Part shown: positions 52,957 through 63,075 of the stretch, piece by piece
Numbering within the stretch: position 1 is the first letter of the stretch
Layout: each line of letters starts with the position of its first letter
Source of the DNA: Halarsenatibacter silvermanii
Lineage (GTDB): Bacteria > Bacillota > Halanaerobiia > Halanaerobiales > Halarsenatibacteraceae
Length of the DNA: 64,000 nt
Reading direction: 5' to 3'
NCBI RefSeq assembly: GCF_900103135.1
Contig: NZ_FNGO01000006.1
Coordinates: forward strand, 1-64,000
The notes under the pieces: model-generated
Told to the model about the DNA's origin: nothing
Databases searched by the model: none
Seen by the model: only the letters and a program-made list of their open reading frames with translations
Program-made: the position numbers and the translations under genes

Positions 52957-54098
52957 AAAAACTCGTTCTGCTGGGTGCTACCGGTTCAATCGGTGAACAG
53001 ACTCTGGAAATTTTAGCTAAAAAAGATGATTGGTCGCTTCTGGCTGCCAGCTGCTGCAGCGATATAGAGGGTTTGCTGGAAATAATTAATCGTTTTCAGC
53101 CGAAATACGCTGCCGCAATCAGCGAAGAAAAAGCTCACTCACTGGAGAAGAGAGCAAAAATAGATAATCTCGAGGTGCTGGCCGGCGAGCCGGGATACAA
53201 CAGGCTGGCCGGGCTGGCTGAGGCCGATCTGGTCATAAATGCTATCATGGGAGCTGCCGGGCTCAAACCGACTCTGAAAGCTTTGAGATCGGGACAGAGG
53301 CTGGGCCTGGCAAATAAGGAGAGCCTGGTCACGGGCGGCAGCTTGATCTCTCAGGCTGCAGATAAAAAAGATGCTGAACTTCTGCCGGTAGACAGCGAAC
53401 ACAACGCTATTTTTCAGCTGCTGGAAGGAAAAAATAGCGGAGAGGTGCGCCGGCTGGTCCTCACAGCCTCGGGCGGGCCCTTTCACGGGTATTCCCGATC
53501 TCAACTGGCAGACGTCGATGTTGCCGAAGCTTTAGATCACCCCAACTGGGATATGGGCAGCAAAATAACCATTGACTCAGCTACCCTTATGAACAAGGGG
53601 CTTGAGGTCATTGAAGCCCGCTGGTTATTTGATTTTAACTATGATAAAATAGACGTAATGGTTCATCCTGAAAGCATTGTCCACTCTTTGATCGAGCTGA
53701 CAGATAATACTTTTCAGGCTGAGCTGGGCGCTCCGGATATGAAAAAACCTATAGAATATGTGATCAGTTATCCTGACAGAAGTGAAAGTTCATCTGATTT
53801 CGATCTTTTCGGCCGCGAACTGAGTTTTAAAAAGCCTGACCGCAGCACTTTTCCCTGTCTTGATCTGGCCTATGAGAGCGGCCGCAGGGAGAAGGGATAT
53901 CCCGTCGTTTTGAATGCTGCCAACGAGATGGCGGTAGCAGCCTTTTTGGATGAAAATCTCAATTTTATGAGGATACCCGCAGTGATAGAAACTATGCTGG
54001 CAGAACATGATCCGGTTGATCTCAAAACCGCCGGGGAAATTCTCGAGCTGGACCGACAGGTTCGTCAGGAAGCAAGGGAGGTAATCGCAAATTGTTAA
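52953..54098 (+). CDS. dxr: 1-deoxy-D-xylulose 5-phosphate reductoisomerase
   Basis: This 381-residue NADPH-dependent enzyme forms methylerythritol phosphate for isoprenoids. It has the nucleotide-binding GATGSIGEQTLEIL (about residues 8-21), LANKESLVTGG, metal-binding PVDSEHNAIFQLLEG and the later ASGGPF and NWDMGSKITIDSATLMNKGLEVIEA. The TTG start overlaps the end of the transporter gene; no strong site lies upstream except GGAGG inside it. The end overlaps rseP by 7 nt. Confidence 0.96.
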   Translation: MKKLVLLGATGSIGEQTLEILAKKDDWSLLAASCCSDIEGLLEIINRFQPKYAAAISEEKAHSLEKRAKIDNLEVLAGEPGYNRLAGLAEADLVINAIMGAAGLKPTLKALRSGQRLGLANKESLVTGGSLISQAADKKDAELLPVDSEHNAIFQLLEGKNSGEVRRLVLTASGGPFHGYSRSQLADVDVAEALDHPNWDMGSKITIDSATLMNKGLEVIEARWLFDFNYDKIDVMVHPESIVHSLIELTDNTFQAELGAPDMKKPIEYVISYPDRSESSSDFDLFGRELSFKKPDRSTFPCLDLAYESGRREKGYPVVLNAANEMAVAAFLDENLNFMRIPAVIETMLAEHDPVDLKTAGEILELDRQVRQEAREVIANC

Positions 54099-55168
54099 CG
54101 ACTGTCATCGCTTTTATTATATTTCTGGGAATTTTAATATTTGTCCATGAGCTCGGCCATTTTTTAATGGCCCGCAGGATGGATATTCGGGTCGAAGAAT
54201 TCGCCCTCGGTTTTGGACCCAAGCTTTTATCCCGCAAAAAAGGAGAGACCCGCTATTCTATCAGGATTATACCTCTGGGCGGATTTTGCAGTATGACCGG
54301 TGAGATGCCGGTGGATAAGGAAGATCTCGATCAGGAAGAGCGGGAGATATATGAGGAAGCGAGAGAGAATGAGCGCTGCTTTTTTCAGAAATCTCCTCTT
54401 AAAAGGCTGGCGGTGCTGGTAGCCGGCCCGCTCATGAATGTTGCCCTGGCCATTTTAGCCTTTGTGCTCATCTTCGGAATTTACGGAGTTCCTGTAGAAC
54501 ATGCTCATGATGCCGTGGTGGGTGAGATGTTTCCCGGCGAACCGGCGGCCAGGTCCGGTATCCGCGGCGGAGATGAGATCCTCGCCATCGAAGGCGAGGA
54601 GGTGAGCAGCTGGCAGGAAATGACCAACATGATACGAGAAAACCCTGGCGAAGAATTAAATATTACTCTGCAGCGGGATGAAGAAATCAAGGAGATACAG
54701 GTAACCCCGGAGCTGGACGAGGAAACCGGATATGGAATGATCGGGGTGCTGCCCCGGGTTGTCCGCGAGCGGGTGGGCCCGATAACCGCTGTGCACAGGG
54801 GGGTGGCCCAGACAGGCCAGGTCGTTGTCCTGACGGTGCGCGGCTTCATTCATATAATAAGCCAGGCCAGCACTGATGAGCTGGGCGGACCGGTAATGAT
54901 AGCCTCGATAGTGGGGCAGGCTGCCCGCACCGGACCGGAAAATGTGCTCAACTGGCTGGGAATCATAAGCATAAACCTTGCTATCATTAATCTAATACCC
55001 TTTCCGGCTCTCGACGGCGGCAGAGTCATCTTCGTGCTGGCAGAGTTGATCAGCGGCAAAAAAATTCCTCAGGAAAAAGAGGGCTGGGTCCACATGGTTG
55101 GTTTTGTGCTGCTGATTCTGCTGATGATCTTCATCATCTATCAGGATATCATAACAACCTTTTTCTAA
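54092..55168 (+). CDS. rseP: Site-2 intramembrane metalloprotease RseP/RasP
   Basis: This 358-residue zinc protease has HELGHF (His19 to His23) in its first membrane helix, a PDZ domain (about 125-205, including GIRGGDEILAIEGEEVSSW), and the third zinc-ligand motif NLIPFPALDGGR. It cleaves anti-sigma factors and signal-peptide remnants. The TTG start overlaps dxr. Gene order dxr-rseP-ispG is common, here interrupted downstream by the HD gene. Confidence 0.95.
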   Translation: MLTTVIAFIIFLGILIFVHELGHFLMARRMDIRVEEFALGFGPKLLSRKKGETRYSIRIIPLGGFCSMTGEMPVDKEDLDQEEREIYEEARENERCFFQKSPLKRLAVLVAGPLMNVALAILAFVLIFGIYGVPVEHAHDAVVGEMFPGEPAARSGIRGGDEILAIEGEEVSSWQEMTNMIRENPGEELNITLQRDEEIKEIQVTPELDEETGYGMIGVLPRVVRERVGPITAVHRGVAQTGQVVVLTVRGFIHIISQASTDELGGPVMIASIVGQAARTGPENVLNWLGIISINLAIINLIPFPALDGGRVIFVLAELISGKKIPQEKEGWVHMVGFVLLILLMIFIIYQDIITTFF

Positions 55169-55190
55169 ATGATGGATTGTTGAAAAATAT

Positions 55191-55237
55191 GGATCTCCTT
55201 CTTATACGATATCCAGCAACTGATAACAAGAAGATCC
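55191..55237. mobile_element. MITE-like element B (47 bp)
   Basis: This is a shorter relative of element A in opposite orientation. Its right 21 nt are the exact reverse complement of the left end of element A, and its left end (GGATCTCCTTCTTAT) matches the inverted right end at 13 of 15 positions. The flanks AAAAATAT (55183-55190) and AAAAATAC (55238-55245) form an 8-bp near-identical direct repeat. It lies between rseP and the HD-domain gene. Confidence 0.62.
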
Positions 55238-55268
55238 AAAAATACTTGATGGTCGGGAGGACTTATCA

Positions 55269-55823
55269 GTGAAACTGCCCCGCATCACCCTGGTATCTCT
55301 TCTAACCGACAGCGTAACTTTAAAGCATATGCGTGTGGCCGGTTTTCATCATGCTGTGGTGGCGGCTGAAAATGCTTTTCAGCTGGCTAAGGAGCGCAAT
55401 ATCTGTCCCGATCTCTCCACCAAAGCAGCGCTGCTGCATGATATAGGTCATACTGACTGGGAAAAGCAGGGGGAATGGGATTTTGAATCCTATGATTATT
55501 TCGATATACATCCCATAAAGGGAGCTGAGAGGGCGCATGAGCTCCTCACTCTCAAAGGAGAACATCTCGGCAAGGCCAGAGAAATAGCTCTGGCTATTTT
55601 ATTTCACAGCGGTTCCAGCCCCATAAATACCAACCTGGAGCTGACCCCCCTGCAGAAGCTGGTTATGGAAGCAGATGACCTGGATGAACAGGAAAGCGGC
55701 AGACATCATCTCACCGAGATTCCTCTAAAAGAGGCTATCGACAGGATGGAGGAGCTGGATGAAAACATCGATATACACCTAAATAGGTGTGATGAGCGCT
55801 GCTGGAACTGCGATAAACGATAG
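55269..55823 (+). CDS. HD-domain hydrolase-like protein
   Basis: This 184-residue protein has an HD metal-dependent phosphohydrolase domain. An N-terminal His occurs in GFHHAVVAAENAFQLA, the HD pair in ALLHDIGHTDW, further histidines in IHPIKGAERAHEL and FHSGSS, and a late Asp in EADDLDE. The C-terminus has CDERCWNC, a possible small metal site. The GTG start has GGGAGGA upstream. It sits between rseP and ispG, not a usual place. Possible nucleotide or (p)ppGpp-type hydrolase; substrate unknown. Confidence 0.8.
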   Translation: MKLPRITLVSLLTDSVTLKHMRVAGFHHAVVAAENAFQLAKERNICPDLSTKAALLHDIGHTDWEKQGEWDFESYDYFDIHPIKGAERAHELLTLKGEHLGKAREIALAILFHSGSSPINTNLELTPLQKLVMEADDLDEQESGRHHLTEIPLKEAIDRMEELDENIDIHLNRCDERCWNCDKR

Positions 55824-55834
55824 GAGGAGGAAGG

Positions 55835-56932
55835 ATGCCCTTCAGTTCATCCGAAAAATTACCCGAAAAGTTCAAAATAGAGCGCAGGGTGAGAACGGTT
55901 GAAATAGGTGATCTCAAAATTGGTGGTGATCATCCGGTTTCTATCCAGTCCATGACCACCACCAGCACCGCTGATGTGGAAAAAACTCTGGCCCAGATCA
56001 AAAAGCTGGATGAGGCGGGCTGTGAACTGATCAGACTGGCCGTTCCCAGCAGCGAGGCCGCCCGGGCTTTAAGTTCTATCTCTTCGGCTGTCGATGTTCC
56101 GCTGATGGCCGATATTCATTTTAACCATCGGCTGGCTTTAAAGTCCCTTGAGGCCGGCATCGACGGGCTCAGAATAAACCCCGGCAACATCGGGGGAAGA
56201 TCGGAAGTAAGGGAAGTGGTGAGGGCCTGTCAAAATCGCGGGGCGCCGATCAGAGTGGGCGTCAACAGCGGTTCTCTGGAGGATGAGATCAGGGAAAAAC
56301 ACGGAGGCCCCACGGCTGAAGCTATGGCTGAAAGCGCTGCCCGGCAGGTGGATTTTTTGCAAGAGCTGGGATTTGAGGACTATCTTGTCTCCCTCAAATC
56401 CACCGATGTCAACACCAACACGGCTGCCAATCTTATTTTCGCCCAAAAATACGACTGCCCCCTCCATATAGGGATCACCGAAGCCGGTTTTGGCCGCAGC
56501 GGAGAGATCAAATCGGCGGTGGGGATGGCCAGTCTTTTAAGCCGCGGTGTTGGAGATACGATGAGGATCTCCCTGACCGGCGATCCGGTGCGGGAGATCG
56601 AGGTTGGTCGCAAGATTCTTGCCAGTCTGGGTGAACGCAGTTTTGGGCCGGAGGTTATATCCTGCCCTACCTGCGGCAGGACCGAGATAGACATCGAAAA
56701 AATAGCCGCTGAGATAAAAAAAGCGCTGCAGAATTTTTCCAGCGAACTGAAGGTCGCTGTCATGGGCTGTTCGGTCAACGGTCCCGGCGAAGCTTCTCAG
56801 GCTGACATAGGTCTGGCCGGCGGCCGCGGCACAGGTTTGATTTTTAAAGAAGGCGAGGTAATCAAAAAAGTTCCCGAGGAGGAGATGATCAAAGCTCTTC
56901 TCCAGGAAATAAAGCAAATGGAGTGTGATTAA
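55835..56932 (+). CDS. ispG: 4-hydroxy-3-methylbut-2-enyl diphosphate synthase IspG
   Basis: This 365-residue iron-sulfur enzyme of the methylerythritol pathway has a TIM-barrel (VSIQSMTTT, LMADIHFNHRLAL and RINPGNIG) and the C-terminal cluster domain with SCPTCGRT (Cys276, Cys279) and GCSVNGPGEA (Cys near 311) plus the conserved Glu in GPGE. Length is typical of the short bacterial form. AGGAGGA precedes the ATG. With dxr it shows the organism makes isoprenoids by this route. Confidence 0.97.
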   Translation: MPFSSSEKLPEKFKIERRVRTVEIGDLKIGGDHPVSIQSMTTTSTADVEKTLAQIKKLDEAGCELIRLAVPSSEAARALSSISSAVDVPLMADIHFNHRLALKSLEAGIDGLRINPGNIGGRSEVREVVRACQNRGAPIRVGVNSGSLEDEIREKHGGPTAEAMAESAARQVDFLQELGFEDYLVSLKSTDVNTNTAANLIFAQKYDCPLHIGITEAGFGRSGEIKSAVGMASLLSRGVGDTMRISLTGDPVREIEVGRKILASLGERSFGPEVISCPTCGRTEIDIEKIAAEIKKALQNFSSELKVAVMGCSVNGPGEASQADIGLAGGRGTGLIFKEGEVIKKVPEEEMIKALLQEIKQMECD

Positions 56933-56936
56933 ATCG

Positions 56937-58646
56937 ATGAAACTTTCGGAATATTATCTTCCCACGCTCAAGGAAGAACCGGCTGATGCTCATATACCCA
57001 GCCACAGATTGATGCTCAGGTCGGGTATGATCCGCAAGCTTTCCGCCGGAGTATATAGCTATCTGCCGCTGGGTTACAGGGTTATCAAGAAAATTCAGAG
57101 TATAGTAAGAGAGGAAATGGACCGCAAGGGCTGTCAGGAGCTTTTGATGCCGGCCATGCAGACGTCTGAAATCTGGAAAGAATCCGAACGCTGGGAGGAT
57201 TTTGGTCCCCTGATGATCAGATTTGAGGATCGTCAGGAGAGAGAATACTGTCTGGGCCCCACCCACGAAGAGGTGGTTGCCGACCTGATAAGAGATGAGA
57301 TAAAATCCTATAAGAAGCTGCCCTATAACCTCTATCAGATCCAGACCAAGGTCAGAGACGAGATAAGGCCCCGATTTGGGCTCATGAGGGCCCGTGAATT
57401 TATCATGAAGGATGCCTACAGTCTCGATCTCGATTTTGAAGGGCTGGACGAAAGCTATCAGGATATGTATGAAGCTTACTCGCGCGTTTTTGAACGCTGC
57501 GGGCTCGATACCCGGGTTGTAGAGGCTGACACCGGCGCCATGGGCGGCAAAGATTCACATGAATTTATGGTGCTGGCCGATTCCGGCGAGGATGATCTGG
57601 CCTTCTGCACCGAATGCGAATATGCAGCCAATGTCGAGCGGGCCACTGCTGATTTTGAACTGGAAGAAAGCGCTGAAAAAGCTGAATCTCTGGAAAAAGT
57701 ACATACACCGGGGGCGACCACGATCGAAGAGCTGGAATCGATGCTGGAGGTTGACTCCAGCCAGATGGTCAAGACCATGGCCTATTTTGCCGATGAAAAA
57801 CCGGTCGTGGCTTTAGTGCGCGGGGATGATCAGTTAAACGAAGTAAAACTCAGAAATTATTTCGAGGCTGTGACGCTCAGACCGGCCGAGGCCGAAGAGT
57901 TCTCCGAACACTTTGGCAGTGTCGCCGGTTTTATAGGCCCTGTTGACCTCAAAGATGATGTGGAAATAGTTGCCGATCGGCGCATTCAAAACATGAGCAG
58001 TGCTGTTACCGGAGCAAATGAGCGCGATTATCATCTTATCAACGTCGAAATAGATCGCGATGTCGAAGGCCTGCGGGAATACACCGATCTAAGAGAGGTT
58101 AAAGAAGGAGATTCCTGCCCTAAATGCGGGGCCAGCCTCGAGATAAAAGCCGGTATTGAGGTCGGCCATATCTTCAAGCTGGGCACCAAATATAGCGAGA
58201 GCATGGGCGCTACATATCTCGACGAAAACGGCAGCGAAAAGCCTATAGTGATGGGCAGTTATGGCATAGGCATCTCGCGTCTGGCTGCTGCCGCAATCGA
58301 ACAAAACCATGACGATAAGGGTATTGTCTGGCCGAAACCGCTGGCTCCCTTCCAGGTGGAAATTTTGGCGCTCGGAAATTCGGACGAAGTTGAAGAGGAA
58401 GCCAAAAAACTCTATCAGGAGCTGCAGGCAGAAGGAGTGGAAACTCTGCTCGATGATAGAGATGAGCGAGCCGGAGTCAAATTCAATGATGCCGAGCTGA
58501 TCGGCATACCTCTGCAGGTTATAGTCGGCAGCCGTTCTCTTTCCGAGGGCAAAGTAGAGGTCGAGTTCAGAGAGAGCGGCGAGCAGTGCAATATCGATCG
58601 AGATGGTGCGGCTGAAAGACTCACGGAGATGCTGGAAGATATCTAA
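56937..58646 (+). CDS. proS: Prolyl-tRNA synthetase
   Basis: This 569-residue class II synthetase has motif 1 around SAGVYSYLPLGYRVIKKI, motif 2 in GPTHEEVVADLIRDEIKSYKKLP with RPRFGLMRAREF, an inserted editing (INS) domain at about 230-385, motif 3 in GSYGIGISRLAAA and a C-terminal anticodon domain. The INS domain marks the bacterial long form with post-transfer editing. ATG 56937 is preferred to GTG 56925, which lies inside ispG. Confidence 0.97.
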   Translation: MKLSEYYLPTLKEEPADAHIPSHRLMLRSGMIRKLSAGVYSYLPLGYRVIKKIQSIVREEMDRKGCQELLMPAMQTSEIWKESERWEDFGPLMIRFEDRQEREYCLGPTHEEVVADLIRDEIKSYKKLPYNLYQIQTKVRDEIRPRFGLMRAREFIMKDAYSLDLDFEGLDESYQDMYEAYSRVFERCGLDTRVVEADTGAMGGKDSHEFMVLADSGEDDLAFCTECEYAANVERATADFELEESAEKAESLEKVHTPGATTIEELESMLEVDSSQMVKTMAYFADEKPVVALVRGDDQLNEVKLRNYFEAVTLRPAEAEEFSEHFGSVAGFIGPVDLKDDVEIVADRRIQNMSSAVTGANERDYHLINVEIDRDVEGLREYTDLREVKEGDSCPKCGASLEIKAGIEVGHIFKLGTKYSESMGATYLDENGSEKPIVMGSYGIGISRLAAAAIEQNHDDKGIVWPKPLAPFQVEILALGNSDEVEEEAKKLYQELQAEGVETLLDDRDERAGVKFNDAELIGIPLQVIVGSRSLSEGKVEVEFRESGEQCNIDRDGAAERLTEMLEDI

Positions 58647-58680
58647 AGGTAGATTTTATAAATTATTTGGAGGTAGTCAG

Positions 58681-61600
58681 ATGTCCAGAGCTTTAAAACT
58701 CCCCGGCGAGAAGAAAACTGTAAAATATATCGTGGTTGACGGCGATAAAAAAGAGATTTTGATAATGGCTCGCGATGGGGAAGACAGAGATAAATACAAT
58801 TCAGATAGGCTGGAGGAAATTCGCAGCAGACTGGTTGAAATAATTGAGAAATCAGCCGTCTCAGCAAACTGGCAGATAAAAACGATCGCAAATTTGAAGC
58901 TGCAGCGGGAGATAGAATTGATCTGGCCCGAGCTGACCAAAAGTCTTCCTGAAGAGCTGGGTTTTGCCACCAGCTGGTTTGCCAGAGCCCGGCCCGAAAT
59001 GGACGAAAATGGCAGGCTGATCGTCAGAAGCGAGAGCAGCCTTGCCTGTAAATCGCTTGACTGCAGGGAGCTGCGCAATTATCTCAGAAAAAAAGTCGCT
59101 CGGTACACGGGAGAGTCTCTCCAGGAGATAGATTTCAAAAACGGTGATTTTGTTCCCCGGAAAAAAAGCAGCTGCTCAGCTTCAGAAGCTGGCAGCCAGC
59201 AGAAAAGGGGCAGAAGATCTTCTGAAAAGAAAAATAATGGCCGGAAAAATAACGGCTCTTCGCGCCAGAAGAAAAAAATGGTTCTCTTCGGCAGCAGAAT
59301 ATCCGATAACAGGCGCACATTTTCTCTCGATGACATTCCCGAAGAGGGCAGCGCAGTTGTGGAAGGGGAGCTCTTCGAGGTAGATTCCCGTAAAACCCGC
59401 AATGGCAAGACTCTTTATATGTTCTCTATGACAGATTATATCAGTTCTTTGAAGATAAAAGTTTTTGTGAACGATGGGAGCGAATTTGCCCGCCTGCCGA
59501 AAGAGGGTGAGACCATTCGGGCAGCCGGCGAGCTTCAATATGATCGTTACAGCCGGGAGACCACCATGATGGCCGACGATATCAATCTCATTCCCGCTCA
59601 AAAACGGGAGGATAATGCCGAAGAAAAGAGAGTCGAGCTGCATCTGCATACAAAGATGAGCCAGATGGACTCGGTAATAGATGCGAAAAAAGCCGTGAAA
59701 AGAGCATCCAGCTGGGGCCATGAGGCCCTGGCTGTTACCGATCATGGCGTCGTTCAGGCCTTTCCTGATGCCTATGAAGCCGCCAGAGAGGAAGAGATCA
59801 AGCTGATAATGGGTCTGGAGGCTTATCTGGTCGATGACGGCGAGAAGATCGTGGTCAACCCCGGGGATTCCAGGCTGAATGAGCTGAGCTTTGTCATCTT
59901 CGATCTTGAGACCACCGGTCTGGAGAGCAGTCAGGATCGGATAATCGAAATAGGAGCGGTAAGAGTCGAAGATGGAGAGATAGTCGAAAGCTACTCTCAG
60001 CTGATCAACCCGGAAAGGGTTATCTCCGGCAAAATCGAGGATCTGACCGGTATCAGCAATGCTGATTTGAAAGGGGCCCCGACCGTGGACGAGGTGCTGG
60101 AGGATTTTCTGGCCTTCTGTCAGGACGCAGTTCTGGTGGCCCATAATGCGGATTTTGATTATTCTTTTTTGCGGCAGGAATGTTTGCGATCTGACTGCAG
60201 CATACCCAGAAAGCCCCTGCTGGATACGCTCGCTTTGAGCCGGGCCCTGCTGCCCGAGCTTAAAAGTCACAAATTAAACAAACTCTGCGATCATTTTGAA
60301 ATTGAGCTCGAGGATCATCACAGGGCTGAAACAGACGCGGAAGCCACAGCCAGACTTTTGCTCAGGCTTTTAGACAGGGCTGAAAACTCCCGGGCAAACC
60401 CGGAAAAACTCAGGGATATCAATGATCTGGCCGATAATATCGACTGGAAAAAACAAAATTACCGGCACGCGGTGCTATTGGCCCGCAACAAATCGGGACT
60501 CAAAGATCTGTATTTTCTTGTTTCCCGCTCTCATATCCATAATTTTTACGGCAAACCCAGAATTCTAAAAAGCGAGCTGGAGAAGTTTCGCGATAATCTG
60601 CTGGTGGGATCAGCCTGCGAAGCGGGAGAGGTGTTTCAGGCGGTTCTGCAGCAAAAAAGCGAGGGAGAGCTCAAAAAAACAGCTGATTTTTATGATTATC
60701 TGGAAATTCAGCCGCCGGGCAACAATAAATTTATGATTCCCGACAGGGTTAGTTCCCTCGCGGAGTTGAAAAAAATAAATGAGAAAATATACGAGCTGGG
60801 CCAAAAGCTCGATAAACCTGTGGTGGCAACCAGCGATGCTCATTATCTCGATGAAGAGGATGCCATTTATCGGCAGATACTTCAGGCCGGACAGGATTTC
60901 GACGACGCTGATAAGCAGCCGCCCATTTATTTTAAGACCACAGAGGAGATGCTATCTGCCTGCGATTATCTGGGCGAGGAGCGCAGCCGCGAGGTGGTTA
61001 TCGAAAATCCCAAAAAAATCAGCGGAATGATCGAAAGGTTAAACCCCATACCTGAGGGTCTGCATACTCCGGAGATAGAAAATGCCGATGAGAAGGTGCG
61101 TGAGAATTCTTTTGCCAAAGCCCATCGGCTTTACGGCAGTCCGCTGCCTGAGCGCGTAAAAATCAGGCTGGAAGAAGAGCTTTCGGCGATTATAGATAAC
61201 GGTTATGCCGTGATTTATCTCATATCTCATAAGCTGGTACAGAAATCGCTCGATGACGGTTATCTGGTCGGGTCCAGAGGATCGGTCGGTTCTTCTCTGG
61301 CTGCCTATATGATGGATATAACAGAGGTCAACCCCCTGCCGCCGCATCACCGCTGTCCCGACTGCTGTCATGCGGAGTTTGTCGATGAGCGCGAGGATAT
61401 AGTCGGGGTCGACCTGGGAGACAAAACCTGTCCTGAATGCGGAGAGGAGATGGACGCTGATGGATTTGATATTCCTTTTCCAGTATTCATGGGTTTTGAT
61501 GGCAACAAAGTTCCCGACATAGACCTGAATTTTTCTGGAGAATATCAATCCACCATTCATCGCGAGACGGAAAAGCTTTTCGGCGAGGAATACGTTTTTA

Positions 61601-62940
61601 GAGCTGGAACAATTTCCACCATAGCTGACAGGACCGCCTATGGATTCGTCAAAGGCTATATACAGGATCGGGATCTGGAAAAGCGCAGCACGGAGATCAA
61701 TAGACTGGTAGACGGCTGCACGGGCGTGAAAAGAACCACCGGTCAGCATCCTGGCGGGCTTATGGTTGTGCCGCGCGATATGGATATCCACGATTTTACC
61801 CCGGTCCAGCGGCCTGCCAACGATCAGGATAGCGGGGTAAAGACCACCCATTTTGATTACCATGCCATCAGCGGCCGCATTCTCAAGCTGGATCTTTTGG
61901 GGCATGATGATCCTACCTCGATCAGAAAACTACAGGATTTGACCGGCAAGGATCCGCTGGAGATCAGCCTGGATGATGAAAATACCATGTCGATCTTTTC
62001 CGGAATCGATGAGCTCGATATGGAGGAAAACCCTCTTGATCTCGAGGTGGGGACTCTGGGCGTGCCCGAATTCGGCACTTCTTTTGTACGGGGGATGCTC
62101 ACCGAAACCAGGCCGAATACCTTCGCTGAACTGGTCAGAATAAGCGGTCTATCTCACGGAACCGATGTCTGGCTTAATAACGCCCGCCAGCTGATCAGAT
62201 CGAACACGGCGGAATTGAAGGATGTTATCTCGGTCAGGGATGATATAATGAATTATCTGATACAGAAGGGAATCGCTGAAAAGAGAAGTTTTGAGATAAT
62301 GGAAGATGCGCGCAAGGGCCGGGGATTGAACGATAAACAGCGGCAGATTTTGGTCGATCACGGCGTGCCCGACTGGTATATCGAGTCATGTGAAAAGATA
62401 AAATACATGTTTCCCAAAGCTCATGCTGCCGCCTATGTCATGATGGCCTTCAGGATAGCCTATTTTAAGGTTTATCATCCGGCAGAATTTTATGCCACCT
62501 ACTTTTCCAATAATTCCAGCTGTTATGAAGCGGGCCTGATAAACCGCGGTTATGAATATGTGCTCGATCATCTTGATAGTTTGAGGGAGAAAGGAAACGA
62601 CAGAACTCCCAAGGAAAACAACCAGCTCTCGCTTCTGCATATAATAGTGGAAGCTATGAACAGAGGGCTGGAATTTCTGCCGGTCAATATTTATGAATCC
62701 GCACTCAATGATTTCCAGCTCAAGGAGGATGACAGGCTTTTACCTCCTCTGGTGGCCGTGCAGGGCCTGGGATCGACCGCCGCCGAGAATATAGTGCAGG
62801 CCAGAAAGAACGGTGAGTTTATGTCCGTGGAAAACTTTGTAAATAGAACAGGTGTATCCAGCACAGTGGTTGAATCTCTGCGGGAAAACGGAACATTCGA
62901 AAACATGCCCGAACACAATCAGCTCTCGCTCTTCGAATAA
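58681..62940 (+). CDS. polC: DNA polymerase III PolC-type alpha subunit
   Basis: This is the replicative polymerase of Firmicutes with built-in proofreading, 1419 residues. Order: N-terminal region (1-205), OB fold (about 210-300), PHP part 1 (VELHLHTKMSQMD, about 318), DnaQ-like exonuclease (VIFDLETTGLE, about 403-580), PHP part 2 (VATSDAHYLDEEDA), then palm with a zinc knuckle (CPDC and CPECGEE, about 892-930), catalytic PDIDLNFSG near 945 and QHPGGLMVVP near 1022, and a C-terminal helix-hairpin-helix (VQGLGSTAAENIV, about 1357). ATG 58681 has TTGGAGG upstream. It ends in a clamp-binding-like NQLSLFE. Confidence 0.97.
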   Translation: MSRALKLPGEKKTVKYIVVDGDKKEILIMARDGEDRDKYNSDRLEEIRSRLVEIIEKSAVSANWQIKTIANLKLQREIELIWPELTKSLPEELGFATSWFARARPEMDENGRLIVRSESSLACKSLDCRELRNYLRKKVARYTGESLQEIDFKNGDFVPRKKSSCSASEAGSQQKRGRRSSEKKNNGRKNNGSSRQKKKMVLFGSRISDNRRTFSLDDIPEEGSAVVEGELFEVDSRKTRNGKTLYMFSMTDYISSLKIKVFVNDGSEFARLPKEGETIRAAGELQYDRYSRETTMMADDINLIPAQKREDNAEEKRVELHLHTKMSQMDSVIDAKKAVKRASSWGHEALAVTDHGVVQAFPDAYEAAREEEIKLIMGLEAYLVDDGEKIVVNPGDSRLNELSFVIFDLETTGLESSQDRIIEIGAVRVEDGEIVESYSQLINPERVISGKIEDLTGISNADLKGAPTVDEVLEDFLAFCQDAVLVAHNADFDYSFLRQECLRSDCSIPRKPLLDTLALSRALLPELKSHKLNKLCDHFEIELEDHHRAETDAEATARLLLRLLDRAENSRANPEKLRDINDLADNIDWKKQNYRHAVLLARNKSGLKDLYFLVSRSHIHNFYGKPRILKSELEKFRDNLLVGSACEAGEVFQAVLQQKSEGELKKTADFYDYLEIQPPGNNKFMIPDRVSSLAELKKINEKIYELGQKLDKPVVATSDAHYLDEEDAIYRQILQAGQDFDDADKQPPIYFKTTEEMLSACDYLGEERSREVVIENPKKISGMIERLNPIPEGLHTPEIENADEKVRENSFAKAHRLYGSPLPERVKIRLEEELSAIIDNGYAVIYLISHKLVQKSLDDGYLVGSRGSVGSSLAAYMMDITEVNPLPPHHRCPDCCHAEFVDEREDIVGVDLGDKTCPECGEEMDADGFDIPFPVFMGFDGNKVPDIDLNFSGEYQSTIHRETEKLFGEEYVFRAGTISTIADRTAYGFVKGYIQDRDLEKRSTEINRLVDGCTGVKRTTGQHPGGLMVVPRDMDIHDFTPVQRPANDQDSGVKTTHFDYHAISGRILKLDLLGHDDPTSIRKLQDLTGKDPLEISLDDENTMSIFSGIDELDMEENPLDLEVGTLGVPEFGTSFVRGMLTETRPNTFAELVRISGLSHGTDVWLNNARQLIRSNTAELKDVISVRDDIMNYLIQKGIAEKRSFEIMEDARKGRGLNDKQRQILVDHGVPDWYIESCEKIKYMFPKAHAAAYVMMAFRIAYFKVYHPAEFYATYFSNNSSCYEAGLINRGYEYVLDHLDSLREKGNDRTPKENNQLSLLHIIVEAMNRGLEFLPVNIYESALNDFQLKEDDRLLPPLVAVQGLGSTAAENIVQARKNGEFMSVENFVNRTGVSSTVVESLRENGTFENMPEHNQLSLFE

Positions 62941-62977
62941 AGCTTGCTTTTGCCGATCTAAGCCGGCGGTTTAATCC

Positions 62978-63006
62978 TTGCATGTTGGTTAATGCTGTGG
63001 TATTAT
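62978..63006 (+). promoter_or_regulatory. Promoter of the rimP-nusA operon
   Basis: TTGCAT (62978-62983), a 17-nt spacer and TATTAT (63001-63006), with TGG directly upstream as an extended -10. Confidence 0.65.
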
Positions 63007-63054
63007 TAATAAGGAATATGCATTGAACAGGAATTATTATTTGATCTCAGGAGA

Positions 63055-63075
63055 GGAGTGGGTTAAACCCACTCC
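63055..63075 (+). terminator. Hairpin in the rimP-nusA leader
   Basis: GGAGTGGGTT pairs with AACCCACTCC across a single A (in practice a 5-nt loop). It is followed by TTAATTAAATAATT, not a true T run, so it may be an attenuator or a leader stem. Confidence 0.45.

Noticed and set aside
59182-60270. A 362-codon minus-strand open frame
   Set aside because: Antisense to the PHP and exonuclease domains of polC; no recognisable motif.
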